Below, in pieces: positions 26,851 through 36,614 of a DNA stretch of 64,000 bases. The DNA lies in the NCBI RefSeq assembly GCF_001623525.1, contig NZ_CP015225.1, positions 2,232,001 through 2,296,000 on the forward strand, given 5' to 3'. The translations under genes and the position numbers were made by a program. Numbering within the stretch: the first letter of the stretch is position 1; the number at the start of each line of letters is the position of its first letter. This DNA comes from Pseudomonas fluorescens (GTDB lineage Bacteria > Pseudomonadota > Gammaproteobacteria > Pseudomonadales > Pseudomonadaceae). The notes beneath the pieces are model-generated. The model made no database searches and was not told the origin of the DNA. It saw nothing but the letters and a program-made list of their open reading frames with translations.

Positions 26851-28302
26851 TCAGGCCTTCAACGACGGCAGTGCTGCGGCTTCCTCGTCAAAGCCATAGA
26901 CCGATTTGATTTCCAGATACTCTTGCAACCCGAAAACGCCCATTGAGCGGCCAATGCCGGATTCCTTGTAGCCACCCATAGGCGTCAGCGAGTTAGTCGG
27001 CGCGCCGTTAAAACAAACACGCCCGGCACGCAGGCCGCTGGCGAACTCATACGCCTTGCGCCGGTCCCCACCGAATACATAGCCACCCAACCCATAAGGC
27101 GAGTCATTGGCGATTTCCAATGCCTGCGCCTCGGTGGAATAAGGCACCACCACCAAGACCGGCCCGAAAATCTCTTCCCGGCAAATAGTCATCTCGGGGG
27201 TCACATCGACGAACACGGTCGGACGGGTGAAAAAGCCACGTTCGAAGCCTTCGGGGCGCCCCAGTCCGCCGACAATCAGCCGTGCACCCTCATCGAGGCC
27301 CGACTGTATGTGACGCTGTATGCTGTTAAATTGTGCCCGGCTGACAATCGGCCCCATGGTCGTGGCGGGATCTCGCGGGTCTCCGAGACGGAATCGGTTT
27401 GCTTCGTCAACCAGAAACGGAATGATCTGCTCCACCTGACTTTCATGCACCAACATGCGACTCGGCGCGTGGCAGGATTGTCCGGTATTGAAGAAGCCGC
27501 GCTGAATATTCCAGCGCGCGGCCTTTTCCAGATCGGCGTCTCGCAGCACGATATTCGCCGACTTCCCGCCCAACTCCAGGCACACGCGTTTGATGGTGCG
27601 TGCCGCTGCCTCGCCTACCTGCGCACCGGCACCGGTCGAGCCCGTGAAGGAAACCATGTCGACATCGGGATGCTTCGACATCGCCTCGCCAATCACTCGC
27701 CCCGAGCCGTTGAGCATGTTGAAAACGCCCTTGGGTACGCCTGCGGCATCCAGCACCTCTGTCAGCAGAATAGCGCTGACCGGCGAGTTGATACTGGACT
27801 TGGATACGACTGTACAACCGGCGGCCAGCGCATAGATCAGCTTGATGACGGTTGTCTGGATCGGCCAATTCCAAGGCGAGATCAGTGCGCAGACACCCAG
27901 GGGTTCACGGCGAACGATCGTATTGCCAATTCGCGCCTCGAACTCGTACGTCTTCAACAGGTCGCGAGCGACCTTCATATGTTCGATTGGCCCCATGACC
28001 TGAGCACGGGCACTGCAGGGAATACCCACCTCTTGCGCAATGGCCTGTACAAAATCATCGGCGCGCAATTCGTAGGCTTCGATGATACGGTTGATCAGGT
28101 CGTAACGCTCATCGAGGGAAGACTGCGAATAGCTTTTGAATGCACGCCGAGCTGCGGCCACGGCAGTGTCCACCTCTTCAACGGTCGCCATGGCGACCGT
28201 GGCAAACGCTTCTTCGGTAGTCGGATCAATCAATTCCTGGCGCTGGGAGGCCGCGGCCTCTACCCATTCACCGTCGATATAAAACTTCGCGTAATCGTGC
28301 AT
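26851..28302 (-). CDS. NAD(P)-dependent aldehyde dehydrogenase
   Basis: 483 residues, the usual length. The catalytic cysteine is in NTGQSCHAPSRM at about residue 277 and the general-base glutamate in VCLELGGKSAN about 30 residues before. ISPWNWP forms the cofactor pocket. It is the last of three same-strand genes with the GMC oxidoreductase and the F420-type reductase. An alcohol-to-aldehyde-to-acid sequence with the GMC enzyme is a natural reading. Confidence 0.94.
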   Translation of the reverse strand: MHDYAKFYIDGEWVEAAASQRQELIDPTTEEAFATVAMATVEEVDTAVAAARRAFKSYSQSSLDERYDLINRIIEAYELRADDFVQAIAQEVGIPCSARAQVMGPIEHMKVARDLLKTYEFEARIGNTIVRREPLGVCALISPWNWPIQTTVIKLIYALAAGCTVVSKSSINSPVSAILLTEVLDAAGVPKGVFNMLNGSGRVIGEAMSKHPDVDMVSFTGSTGAGAQVGEAAARTIKRVCLELGGKSANIVLRDADLEKAARWNIQRGFFNTGQSCHAPSRMLVHESQVEQIIPFLVDEANRFRLGDPRDPATTMGPIVSRAQFNSIQRHIQSGLDEGARLIVGGLGRPEGFERGFFTRPTVFVDVTPEMTICREEIFGPVLVVVPYSTEAQALEIANDSPYGLGGYVFGGDRRKAYEFASGLRAGRVCFNGAPTNSLTPMGGYKESGIGRSMGVFGLQEYLEIKSVYGFDEEAAALPSLKA

Positions 28303-28374
28303 CTTGCTGGTGCCTCCAGTTGTTGTTATTCGGTGAGCATTTTCGTGACAGGTGGCAACACGGTACCCGCCGAT

Positions 28375-30015
28375 TCAACCAACAGTTTCGACCGGCGAAC
28401 TGCTTGCCCGGCGAGCCATTGCATCTTCACGAATCAGGTCGGCGGCTTTCACACCAATCATGATGGACGGCGCATTGGTGTTGCCCGACGTGATGAATGG
28501 CATGATCGAGGCATCCACCACCCGCAGACGCTCGATACCACGGACACGCAGTCGTTCGTCCACCACCGCCATGGCGTCGTTACCCATCTTGCAGGTGCCG
28601 CCCTGGTGGTGGGCCGAGTTGCCGGTTTCGACCAGATAGTTGTAGATATCTTCATCGGTACGAATGTGGAGCCCCGGCAATTCTTCCGAAACCACGCGAG
28701 ACTTGATGGGTTCGCTGTTCATGATTTTGCGTATCCAGCGCACACCACTGATCACCGCATTGACGTCGTAATCGCTGCTCAGGAAATTTGGCGTGTAATC
28801 GGCCGGGTCAGACGGGTTGGTTGAGCGCAGCGTCACTGTTCCCGTGGTGCTGGGACGCAACTGATAGACCGACACACCGAGCCCGGGATGCCTTTCAACG
28901 TCAACCGTGCCATCGGGAAAGTATTGAAAGGTCATGGGCCGAAAGCTGATTTGGAGATCAGCGTAGTCCTCGTCCGGGCTACTTTTAACAAACGCCGCGA
29001 CCTGGGAAGAGCCAAGGGCAAGATACCCTTTGCGGGTCATCAGGTAACGGAAGCCTTCCCAGTACTTGCGCAGGCCTACAAGGTTGGCGTTGTACGAACT
29101 GTCTGGGGTGCAACGGAAGGCTGTGTGAATATAAAAATGATCCTGCAGGTTTTGCCCTACTCCTGGGGAATTCAGAACTTCGGGAATTGCGTGTTTTTCC
29201 AGTTCAGCCCTTGGGCCGATGCCAGACAACATCAGCATCTGTGGGGTCTTCAGCGAGCCTGCTGACAGAATCACTTCGCGCGCCGCATAGATACGCTCCA
29301 AACGGCCACTCTTCAAAACCTCTATACCGACAGCGGTACGCCCCTCGAATAAAACGCGCTGCAGCTCGCATCCGGTTCGAACCGTCAGGTTCGGCCGTTC
29401 AATGACAGGCTCGATAAATGCCCGGTAAGTCGACATCCGTTGCCCGTCTTGGATGTTGTGTTGCATGAAACCTACGCCATCGTGCAAGGCGCCATTCATG
29501 TCCTCGGTCACCGGGATACCGATACGGTTAGCGGCTTCTATAAAATCGTAGCTACTCTTTTCTTTGACGACCGGATCACTGATCCATAGTGGACCATTCG
29601 CTCCGCGATATTCATCGCCGCCCCGCTCAAAGTGCTCCATCTTTTTGAAATACGGCAAGACATCTTCATACCCCCAGCCTGGGTTGCCCAAGGCACGCCA
29701 GCCGTCAAAATCCTTTTGGTGACCTCGGATGAATACCATGCCGTTGATGGAGCTGGATCCACCGAGCAATTTGCCCCTAGGCCAGTACATCCGACGCCCT
29801 TGAAGCTTCTCCATTGGCGAGGTGCGGAAATTCCAGTTCAATGACTTATTGAAATAGAGCTTGCCCATTCCCGCGGGCGTATTGACCCAGAAACGATCTG
29901 AAGCAGGTCCCGCCTCAATAAGCAGGACGTTGTTCCGGGGATCGTCAGACAAACCGCGCGCAACCGGGCTGCCCGAAGAACCGGCACCGACAACGATGTA
30001 ATCATAAATCTGCAT
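28375..30015 (-). CDS. GMC family flavoprotein (choline/alcohol dehydrogenase-like)
   Basis: About 546 residues from MQIYDYIVVGAGSSG, preceded by GGAGGAG. The FAD motif GAGSSGSPVARGLSD, the GMC signature 1 (PRGKLLGGSSSINGM) and signature 2 (GSLKTPQMLMLSGIGP) are seen, as are the C-terminal SAHHQGGTCKMG and NTNAPSIMIGVKAAD. It oxidises primary alcohols, passing electrons to quinone or oxygen. It lies between the ALDH and an NADP-binding protein in one transcript. Confidence 0.94.
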   Translation of the reverse strand: MQIYDYIVVGAGSSGSPVARGLSDDPRNNVLLIEAGPASDRFWVNTPAGMGKLYFNKSLNWNFRTSPMEKLQGRRMYWPRGKLLGGSSSINGMVFIRGHQKDFDGWRALGNPGWGYEDVLPYFKKMEHFERGGDEYRGANGPLWISDPVVKEKSSYDFIEAANRIGIPVTEDMNGALHDGVGFMQHNIQDGQRMSTYRAFIEPVIERPNLTVRTGCELQRVLFEGRTAVGIEVLKSGRLERIYAAREVILSAGSLKTPQMLMLSGIGPRAELEKHAIPEVLNSPGVGQNLQDHFYIHTAFRCTPDSSYNANLVGLRKYWEGFRYLMTRKGYLALGSSQVAAFVKSSPDEDYADLQISFRPMTFQYFPDGTVDVERHPGLGVSVYQLRPSTTGTVTLRSTNPSDPADYTPNFLSSDYDVNAVISGVRWIRKIMNSEPIKSRVVSEELPGLHIRTDEDIYNYLVETGNSAHHQGGTCKMGNDAMAVVDERLRVRGIERLRVVDASIMPFITSGNTNAPSIMIGVKAADLIREDAMARRASSSPVETVG

Positions 30016-30031
30016 GTACCCGCTCCTCCCG

Positions 30032-30706
30032 CTATTTCCCGACGCGGGAAGTGCCTTTGAACAACCGGTCAAAACGCTCGAAGCGATAAGCCCATTCGGG
30101 CCCCTGGTCCGTTTCGTAAGCCAACACTGCGGAGAGCATCGCGAAAGGCTCTATATAACGGGCGACCTTCAGAGCCCCAGCGTCCACCGGATCAAAGCCC
30201 ACCTGACTGATAAGATCCGAAACTGTGGCTTTACTGGCTTCGTCCTCGCCACAGAAGATCAAACTGGGACGTAGCACCTCTCCCCTGGCCGCGAATACAT
30301 CGAACAAAACTTCGCTGGGTGTCGACTGGAAGGCCGCAACGACATGCGCCTCAGGAATCATCTGTGCCAGCGTTTCCGCACCGGAAATCGTATGGCCGAT
30401 GACAAGCTCGGTGTCTTCTGCGTTTAAAGGATTGCAGCAGGTCACGACGATTTTGCCGCTCAAGTCATCCACCTGGCTGAGGACGTCAGGCACTTGAAGC
30501 CAATGCACGGCCAAGAGGACCAAGTCAGCGTTGAATGCCGCCTCTGCCGGCGTGCTGGCCTGTGCATTCTTGCCTGCCGATGCAGCCAGATCGGCAAGTT
30601 TCTGCTGATTACGCGAGTAACTGAAGGAAACCTCATGGCCAACCCTGGCAAACATGGTGCCCAGATGACTGCCCATTCGGCCGGAGCCAAGAATTCCGAT
30701 TTTCAT
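30032..30706 (-). CDS. F420-dependent-reductase-like NADP-binding protein
   Basis: 224 residues. The N-terminal Rossmann motif GILGSGRMGSHLGTMFARVG is followed by SYSRN, which suggests NADP. The fold matches the NADP oxidoreductase coenzyme F420-dependent family, common in bacteria lacking F420, where the true cofactor partner is unclear. It ends 16 bp before the GMC gene start, so it opens the operon. It is divergent from the LysR at 30896. Confidence 0.86.
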   Translation of the reverse strand: MKIGILGSGRMGSHLGTMFARVGHEVSFSYSRNQQKLADLAASAGKNAQASTPAEAAFNADLVLLAVHWLQVPDVLSQVDDLSGKIVVTCCNPLNAEDTELVIGHTISGAETLAQMIPEAHVVAAFQSTPSEVLFDVFAARGEVLRPSLIFCGEDEASKATVSDLISQVGFDPVDAGALKVARYIEPFAMLSAVLAYETDQGPEWAYRFERFDRLFKGTSRVGK

Positions 30707-30784
30707 GAAAGGCCTCTTGTTATTTTTTGGATTAAAAACACGGATGGCGTTCGGGTGAAAGGCTCGACGGCGAATAGAGGTATG

Positions 30785-30796
30785 ATCAAAATTGAT
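30785..30796. promoter_or_regulatory. Candidate LysR site upstream of F420-like/GMC/ALDH operon
   Basis: ATCAA-AA-TTGAT lies between the divergent LysR and operon genes, 80 bp from the operon start. The surrounding 13 bases AAAATTGATTAAT (30788-30800) recur exactly at 37891-37903 upstream of the exported hydrolase. Confidence 0.45.
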
Positions 30797-30895
30797 TAAT
30801 CCCCTCCACGATTGTCATGGCCGGCTCATGAACATAGATCCTTGGAGCGGGCGCTTGAGCTGATACAGTATTCGCCCCCACGTAGAGAATGATGA

Positions 30896-31789
30896 ATGGC
30901 AAAGGAACACTACAGCGACCTGCTCGCGCTCATTGCAGTTGCACGAGAGCAAAGTTTCACGCGGGCGGCCTCCCAGCTGGGAATCTCTCAATCGATGCTC
31001 AGTCATAGCATCCAGAGATTGGAGGCTCGGGTCGGCGTACGTCTTCTCACTCGGACGACCCGTAGCGTATCCGTCACCGAGGCCGGTGAACGTCTGCTCA
31101 ATACCGTTGAACCGCGATTGAGGGAAATCGAGACCGAACTGATCGCCGTGGCTGAATTTGGCGACACCCCCGCCGGCAACATTCGCATCACGGCAACCGA
31201 TCATGTCATCGAAACTGTGCTTTGGCCGAAATTGGCGCAAGCCCTGCCGAAATACCCACAAATAAGTGTAGAAGTCGTTATCGACTATGGCTTGACGGAC
31301 ATCGTGGCCGACCATTTCGACTTTGGCATCCGGCTCGGGGACGGGTTGGCAAACGGGATCGAAGCAGTTCGTATAGCTCCCGACATGCGTTTTGTGATAG
31401 TGGGCGCGCCGTCCTACATGGAGTCTCGTGCCATGCCGACCAGACCTCAAGACCTCATGGAACATGAATGTATAAATATGCGCCTGCCAACACGTGGCGG
31501 CCTGTACGCGTGGGAGCTGGAAAAGGACGGCCAGGAAATCAATACGAGAGTCAAAGGCAGGCTCGTATTCAATGGCATCAATCAGATTTTGGATGCCGCT
31601 GTATCGGGTTTCGGACTGGCCTATGTTCCCGAGGACATCGCCCAGCCCCATCTGGTTGATGGCACCCTGGTCCCTGTCATGGAAGCCTGGTGGAGAACAT
31701 TCCCGGGGCTGCACCTTTATTACTCCAGCGAGCGCGAGAAGTCTCGGGCGATGCAGGTTCTAATCGATGAGTTACGGCACCCCGAATAG
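30896..31789 (+). CDS. LysR family regulator (paralogue of 35542-36447)
   Basis: 297 residues. The N-terminal winged helix reads SFTRAASQLGISQSMLSHSI, followed by the linker and a substrate-binding domain of the type with PDMRFVIVGAPSY and MEHECINMRLPTRGGLY. It is closely related along its whole length to the LysR at 35542-36447. It is divergent from the F420-like/GMC/ALDH operon, which it most likely activates. Confidence 0.94.
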   Translation: MAKEHYSDLLALIAVAREQSFTRAASQLGISQSMLSHSIQRLEARVGVRLLTRTTRSVSVTEAGERLLNTVEPRLREIETELIAVAEFGDTPAGNIRITATDHVIETVLWPKLAQALPKYPQISVEVVIDYGLTDIVADHFDFGIRLGDGLANGIEAVRIAPDMRFVIVGAPSYMESRAMPTRPQDLMEHECINMRLPTRGGLYAWELEKDGQEINTRVKGRLVFNGINQILDAAVSGFGLAYVPEDIAQPHLVDGTLVPVMEAWWRTFPGLHLYYSSEREKSRAMQVLIDELRHPE

Positions 31790-32041
31790 TCAACGGTGCT
31801 CTGAGCCCTTCCTTTTTCGCATCTGAATTATTCGCCATCATTCATAGGCGCTTTCGGATTTCAGATCATTACAGATCATCCTTAGCCCCCTATCATTTCG
31901 CCTCAAGCAAGTCGCGATGAGACAGTGTCCCATCGCCCGCTGGGGTCGATCCCTGGTTATTTTTCCTTTCATTATTCGTCCATTCGCCCAGCGCCCTAGT
32001 TGTCGAGGGCGTCATGTATTGGCTATTTCACAGGAACACCG

Positions 32042-33235
32042 ATGACTACCTCAACTTTGAATACGGCCCAGATTGACAGCCGGATCTGGAGCGCCGTGGG
32101 GTCTTTGACACTCTGCGTCGCTCTGCTGATCGCCGCAGAATTCATGCCAGTGAGTCTCCTGACGCCCATCGCCAACGACCTTCACACCTCACAAGGCATG
32201 GCTGGCCAGGCCATTTCCATTTCCGGCTTCTTTGCGGTGGTGGCAAGTCTTTGCATTGCCTCTATCGCCGGACGCTTCGATCGACGTCATGTCCTGGTCT
32301 CGATGACCCTGCTGATGCTCATTTCGCTGGTGGTCATCGCTTTGGCGCCGGGCTTCACTTGGTTGATGATCGCCAGAGCTTTTCTAGGCGTCGCAATCGG
32401 TGGTTTCTGGGCATTGTCCACCGCCACTGTGCTTCGGATAGTCCCGGAGGAGGCTGTGCCCAAAGCCTTGGGCATGATCTATATGGGCCACTCAGTGGCC
32501 GCTGCGTTTGCCGCACCCATTGGGGCCTATGTGGGAGGTCATCTGGGGTGGCGCTTTGTGTTCGCGGCGCTTGTACCGATTGTCATCATTAACGTGATCT
32601 GGCAATACAAAAGCTTGCCCGCAATGCAGCCAGAAAAAACCATTCCCCTTTCCAGGCTGTTCGGGGTGCTGAAACGTCGGAACGTCATGTTCGGTCTGCT
32701 GGCCGCCATGCTGACGTTTGGTGGTACATTCACCGCTTTCACTTATTTGCGGCCATTTCTCGAACAGGTTACTGGCGTCGACTCCACTCAACTGTCGGTT
32801 TTATTGTTGAGCCTGGGCATAGCCGGTTTCGGTGGTACGTACATCGTCAGCCGACTGCTGGAAAAACAATTCCTCTTCCAATTGTTGCGCTGGCTTCCGG
32901 TGGCGTTGGCTGTCATGACGGTGGCTCTGGCCGAGTTGGGCTACAGTTTCGCAGCCGCCGCCATCATGATGTTTGCCTGGGGGATGTTGTACTCGGCCAT
33001 CCCAGTATGCTGGTCGACCTGGCTCGCCAAAGAGGTAAGCGATGAGCCCGAAACTGGCGGTGGACTGATGGTTGCAGCTATCCAGATGGCGATCATGGTC
33101 GGAGGCGCTTTCGGTGGCAGCTTGCTGGATCATGTATCGGTAACAGCCCCGCTGATTGGCGGCAGCGTATTGCTCATCCTGGCAGCGCTAGTCGTTGGGA
33201 ATGGCGGGCGGCTTACCCAGTCCACGCCCGCCTGA
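32042..33235 (+). CDS. MFS transporter
   Basis: 397 residues from the ATG after AGGAACACCG. It has twelve predicted membrane segments. The MFS loop-2 motif is SIAGRFDRRHVL and the family signature RAFLGVAIGGFWALSTATVLRIVP is in helix 4-5. It resembles sugar/drug efflux (AraJ/PurR-type) proteins. It converges on the LysR gene at 33271. The substrate is unknown. Confidence 0.92.
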   Translation: MTTSTLNTAQIDSRIWSAVGSLTLCVALLIAAEFMPVSLLTPIANDLHTSQGMAGQAISISGFFAVVASLCIASIAGRFDRRHVLVSMTLLMLISLVVIALAPGFTWLMIARAFLGVAIGGFWALSTATVLRIVPEEAVPKALGMIYMGHSVAAAFAAPIGAYVGGHLGWRFVFAALVPIVIINVIWQYKSLPAMQPEKTIPLSRLFGVLKRRNVMFGLLAAMLTFGGTFTAFTYLRPFLEQVTGVDSTQLSVLLLSLGIAGFGGTYIVSRLLEKQFLFQLLRWLPVALAVMTVALAELGYSFAAAAIMMFAWGMLYSAIPVCWSTWLAKEVSDEPETGGGLMVAAIQMAIMVGGAFGGSLLDHVSVTAPLIGGSVLLILAALVVGNGGRLTQSTPA

Positions 33236-33270
33236 TAGCCTCTTGTGCCCAAGCCGTCGCTATGCATCCG

Positions 33271-34170
33271 CTACCTCAATAACAGCGGTGCATCGTCTTT
33301 AAGCACGTTCAGCAGTACTTGCGCCGCCGGCGACAAATAGGCGCCGGTTCGCACGAAAACGACAATCGTGCGTTTCATTGTTGTTTCCTTGAGCTTGATC
33401 TCCCGAAGGTGCGTCACACCCTTTACGTCTTCGAGAGTCTCCCGGGCCAGAAAACTGAGCAGGTTGGTTTCACCAATCAGGCGCGGCAGCAAGGAGATCG
33501 AAGTCGTTTCGATCTGCACTTGAGGCAAAGGCAGGTCTCTGGACTGAAACGCATTGTCTATCCAGCGTCGGGCCGGCACGGCGGTGGCCGGCAGCACCCA
33601 ACGGTACTGGCACAAATCGCGCAACTCATAACCTGCGCTAAACAGCGGGTGGTTGCGGCTGGCGACCACTACCGCCTCATCGTCAAACAACGCATGAAAT
33701 TCCAACAAAGGATCTGCTTCGTACTGCGGGCAGATCACCATGTCCAGCCGCCCGGAAAAAAGTGATTCGCGCAGTAAATCGTCCTGCCCAATCACCAGGT
33801 TCAAGGTGATCTGCGGCGCACGTGAAAGCAGAGTCGCGGTCAGGTGCGGGAGTAGGTGATCAGCCATGGAAGCAGCGCAGCCCAGGCGAATATTGCCCAT
33901 CACCCCGTTGGCAACATCACGTATCTCTCGCTGGGTTTCGGCAACGCTCTGCTGTAGCTGTTTGCCACGCACCTTCAGCAACTCCCCCACTGCCGTCAGC
34001 TTGATCCGACGCCCGTCGCGTTCGAACAGCCGGGCACCTAGAGACTCCTCAAGTCGTTGGATGCTTTTAGTCAGCGCCGGCTGACTGCGGTTGAGCTTTT
34101 GTGCGGCCCTGCCCAGATGGCCCAGCTCGGCGATGACTTCAAAATAGGCAAGGTCACGCAGGTCCATATT
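33271..34170 (-). CDS. LysR family regulator
   Basis: About 299 residues; three ATGs lie within six codons, and I take the second (MNMDLRDL). The helix-turn-helix is GHLGRAAQKLNRSQPALTKS and the LysR domain follows. It is divergent from the AbrB transporter gene at 34297 with a paired-arm element between them, so control of that transporter is likely. Confidence 0.93.
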   Translation of the reverse strand, partial: NMDLRDLAYFEVIAELGHLGRAAQKLNRSQPALTKSIQRLEESLGARLFERDGRRIKLTAVGELLKVRGKQLQQSVAETQREIRDVANGVMGNIRLGCAASMADHLLPHLTATLLSRAPQITLNLVIGQDDLLRESLFSGRLDMVICPQYEADPLLEFHALFDDEAVVVASRNHPLFSAGYELRDLCQYRWVLPATAVPARRWIDNAFQSRDLPLPQVQIETTSISLLPRLIGETNLLSFLARETLEDVKGVTHLREIKLKETTMKRTIVVFVRTGAYLSPAAQVLLNVLKDDAPLLLR

Positions 34171-34223
34171 CATCAACCAAAGTTATCAATCAATCGATAT
34201 TAGAAAATAGACTTTATCAAACA

Positions 34224-34255
34224 CGCTATCAATAATTATCAGCACATCGATAGCG
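34224..34255. promoter_or_regulatory. Inverted repeat between LysR and AbrB genes
   Basis: CGCTATC (34224-34230) and GATAGCG (34249-34255) form a perfect 7-bp inverted repeat in an AT-rich divergent intergenic region, a plausible LysR-type binding region. Confidence 0.5.
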
Positions 34256-34296
34256 ATGCCACGCCCTCAAGGCGACCAGCGATTGGAGCACGACTC

Positions 34297-35379
34297 TTGT
34301 CTTCTTCTGCCAGATTTTCTCTACATGCCTACCCCGCGCCATTCAAATGGTTGGCGCTTGCGCTAGTGGCTGGAGCAGCCGGTCAGTTGCTGAAGTTTCT
34401 AGGGGTGCCAGCCGGCCAGTTCCTGGGGCCGATGATGGTCGCCATCGTGTTTGGAACGTTCGGTGCGGGTATACAGCTCCATCCCTACGCCTTCAAGCTG
34501 GGCCAAGGTTGTGTTGGCATTCTGGCGGCCCATTCCATGACGCTGGCAGTGCTTCTCTCGATAGCCCAGTCCTGGCCGATGATGCTGCTGGCAACCGCCG
34601 CAACGGTTTGCCTCAGTGCTCTGGTCGGACTAGCCTTGGTATGGGCAGGCATTCCGGCCAGCACCGCCGCATGGGGAACGGCTCCAGGCGCTGCCTCGGC
34701 GATGGTCTCGATGGCGGATGAGTACGGTGCCGATTCGCGAGTAGTCGCCACCATGCAATACGTACGAGTCGTGTGCGTGGTGATGATCGGCGCACTGGTG
34801 AGCCACTGGGTCGGGGCACCGACAGGCGGCGAAACGCACGTGACAAACGTCGAGCCGCAGAGCTTCGGACTACTTAATCTAGGCCTGACCATCGCCACGC
34901 TGCTTGCTGGTGTTGCACTGGGCAATCGAGTGCCCGCCGGGGCGCTGCTGATGCCGTTGCTGCTGGGTGGCGCCTTGCAAATCAGCGGCCTGTTGCACAT
35001 CGCGCTGCCCGACTGGCTCCTCGCTACTGCTTATGGGGCACTGGGTTGCTACGTCGGCTTGCGCTTTGACCGCCCAACGATTGGGTACGTCTGGCGGCGC
35101 CTGCCGGCGATGATAATGGGTGCCACGCTTTTGATCGCGCTGTGCGCATTATCTGCCTGGCTATTGGCAACAATATCGGACAGGGATTTCCTCTCGATTT
35201 ACCTGGCCACCAGCCCGGGCGGGCTCGACACGATGGCGATCATCGCGGTGGACACGCATTCCGACGTGGGACTGGTGCTGGCAATGCAGACCCTGCGATT
35301 GTTTGCGGTCATCCTGACAGGGGCTTTTGTGGCACGGCTGATCATTCGCTTGTCTGAGCACCGCCAGATAACGTCATAG
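34297..35379 (+). CDS. AbrB family transporter
   Basis: 360 residues, a membrane protein with the internal duplication of the AbrB (ammonia monooxygenase-type, misnamed) family. Each half has a pattern such as VPAGQFLGPMMVAIVFG and PASTAAWGTAPGAASAMVSMADEYGAD, then in the second half VPAGALLMPLLLGGALQ and ATSPGGLDTMAIIAVDT. Members are thought to export or regulate small molecules. A start upstream of the ATG-poor 5' end is uncertain (TTG at 34297). Divergent from a LysR. Confidence 0.88.
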   Translation: MSSSARFSLHAYPAPFKWLALALVAGAAGQLLKFLGVPAGQFLGPMMVAIVFGTFGAGIQLHPYAFKLGQGCVGILAAHSMTLAVLLSIAQSWPMMLLATAATVCLSALVGLALVWAGIPASTAAWGTAPGAASAMVSMADEYGADSRVVATMQYVRVVCVVMIGALVSHWVGAPTGGETHVTNVEPQSFGLLNLGLTIATLLAGVALGNRVPAGALLMPLLLGGALQISGLLHIALPDWLLATAYGALGCYVGLRFDRPTIGYVWRRLPAMIMGATLLIALCALSAWLLATISDRDFLSIYLATSPGGLDTMAIIAVDTHSDVGLVLAMQTLRLFAVILTGAFVARLIIRLSEHRQITS

Positions 35380-35541
35380 GCTTAAGCCACACCGCAAATG
35401 TCCGCATGCCCGAGGGCTGGCTTCTCCTACTCGGCAACACTTCCCTGTCGCTCACCATCGCTAGCAAACTCCTCCGTAAACTCTACGCACCACGCACCGG
35501 AATGTTATTGTTCATGCGCACTCACGAAGATCATTCAAGCC

Positions 35542-36447
35542 ATGCAAGATGACATCCTTAAGCAATCCTTTGGTGGGTTGATGGCCTTTATTGCCGTCGC
35601 CCGGGAAAAGAGTTTTACTCGAGCAGCAGCGCATCTAGGCCTGTCTCAATCCGCGGTCAGCCATGCCGTCAGCTCACTGGAGCGAAATCTGGGCACGCGC
35701 TTGCTTGCGCGCAACTCCCGCTCAGTCTCGCCAACGGAAGCCGGTGAACGGTTACTGGCAACTGTCGGTCCCCGCTTCGAAGAGATCGACGCTGAATTAC
35801 TGGCGTTGTCAGAGCTGGGCGAAAGCCCAACCGGGACCGTACGCATCACCGCATCGGATCACGCCATCCGATCGATCATCTCCCCAAAGTTGAAGAAATT
35901 CCTGCCGAAGTACCCTGGAATAAAAGTCGAGCTGTTCGCGGACAATGGGCTTATCGACATCGCAGCAGATCGTTTCGATGCGGGCGTCCGATTGGGTGAG
36001 GCGATAGCCCAGGACATGATCGCCGTACGCATCGGTCCTGACATGCGATTCACCGCAGTAGCGACCAGGCGCTACTTCGCCAGCAGCCCTGAACCAGAGA
36101 CGCCCGAAGACTTGATGCAGCACAATTGCATAAACCTGCGTCTTCCTACCCATGGTGGATTGTGGCCTTGGGAGTTCGGGGAAGATGGCCGGCAGTTGAA
36201 CATGCGGGTTGATGGTCAGCTGATTTACAACAGTATTTATGATTGCCTTGATGCAGCCATTGCAGGCTTGGGTATCGCTTATGTACCTGAAGACATCGCT
36301 GAGCCCTATGTCAAGGCTGGCCACCTGATTCCGGTACTGAAAGACTGGTGCCCGCTGTGGACAGGACTTCATCTCTATTACCCAAGCCGTCGGCAACCCT
36401 CCGGGGCTATGGCTTTATTAATCGCCGCGTTGCGCCACGAGTCATGA
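35542..36447 (+). CDS. LysR family regulator (paralogue of 30896-31789)
   Basis: 301 residues from MQDDILKQ; the longer frame has non-protein-like sequence upstream. The helix-turn-helix SFTRAAAHLGLSQSAVSHAV and effector domain (PDMRFTAVATRRYF, CINLRLPTHGGLWPWEF) parallel the LysR at 30896. It is convergent with the exported hydrolase, with a terminator hairpin between them. Confidence 0.94.
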   Translation: MQDDILKQSFGGLMAFIAVAREKSFTRAAAHLGLSQSAVSHAVSSLERNLGTRLLARNSRSVSPTEAGERLLATVGPRFEEIDAELLALSELGESPTGTVRITASDHAIRSIISPKLKKFLPKYPGIKVELFADNGLIDIAADRFDAGVRLGEAIAQDMIAVRIGPDMRFTAVATRRYFASSPEPETPEDLMQHNCINLRLPTHGGLWPWEFGEDGRQLNMRVDGQLIYNSIYDCLDAAIAGLGIAYVPEDIAEPYVKAGHLIPVLKDWCPLWTGLHLYYPSRRQPSGAMALLIAALRHES

Positions 36448-36450
36448 CAG

Positions 36451-36481
36451 AAAAAAAAGGCCCTGCACAGCGTACAGGGCC
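36451..36481 (-). terminator. Terminator between LysR and exported hydrolase
   Basis: Stem GGCCCTG / CAGGGCC with a 9-base loop, preceded on the plus strand by eight A, which gives a T-run for minus-strand transcripts. It would end the hydrolase transcript. Confidence 0.8.
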
Positions 36482-36562
36482 CGAAAGAGCCATGAAGACT
36501 CAAGGGATGAACGTTCCACCAAGGGCAAGTCGAGCGATGCGCACTACGACCTACGTTCAGAC

Positions 36563-36607
36563 TTGAAGCCACAACATCCTATGCAAACCGGGCAGTTGCG
36601 GCTTCAA
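36563..36607. repeat. Long inverted repeat near the hydrolase 3' end
   Basis: TTGAAGCC-A-CAAC pairs with GTTG-C-GGCTTCAA across 19 bases. It lies just after the exported hydrolase stop and may stabilise the mRNA or assist termination. Confidence 0.5.
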
Positions 36608-36614
36608 AGATGGG

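Noticed and set aside
27310..28824. A 504-codon frame opposite the ALDH and GMC genes
   Set aside because: It spans the ends of two well-supported genes on the other strand and has no family signature.
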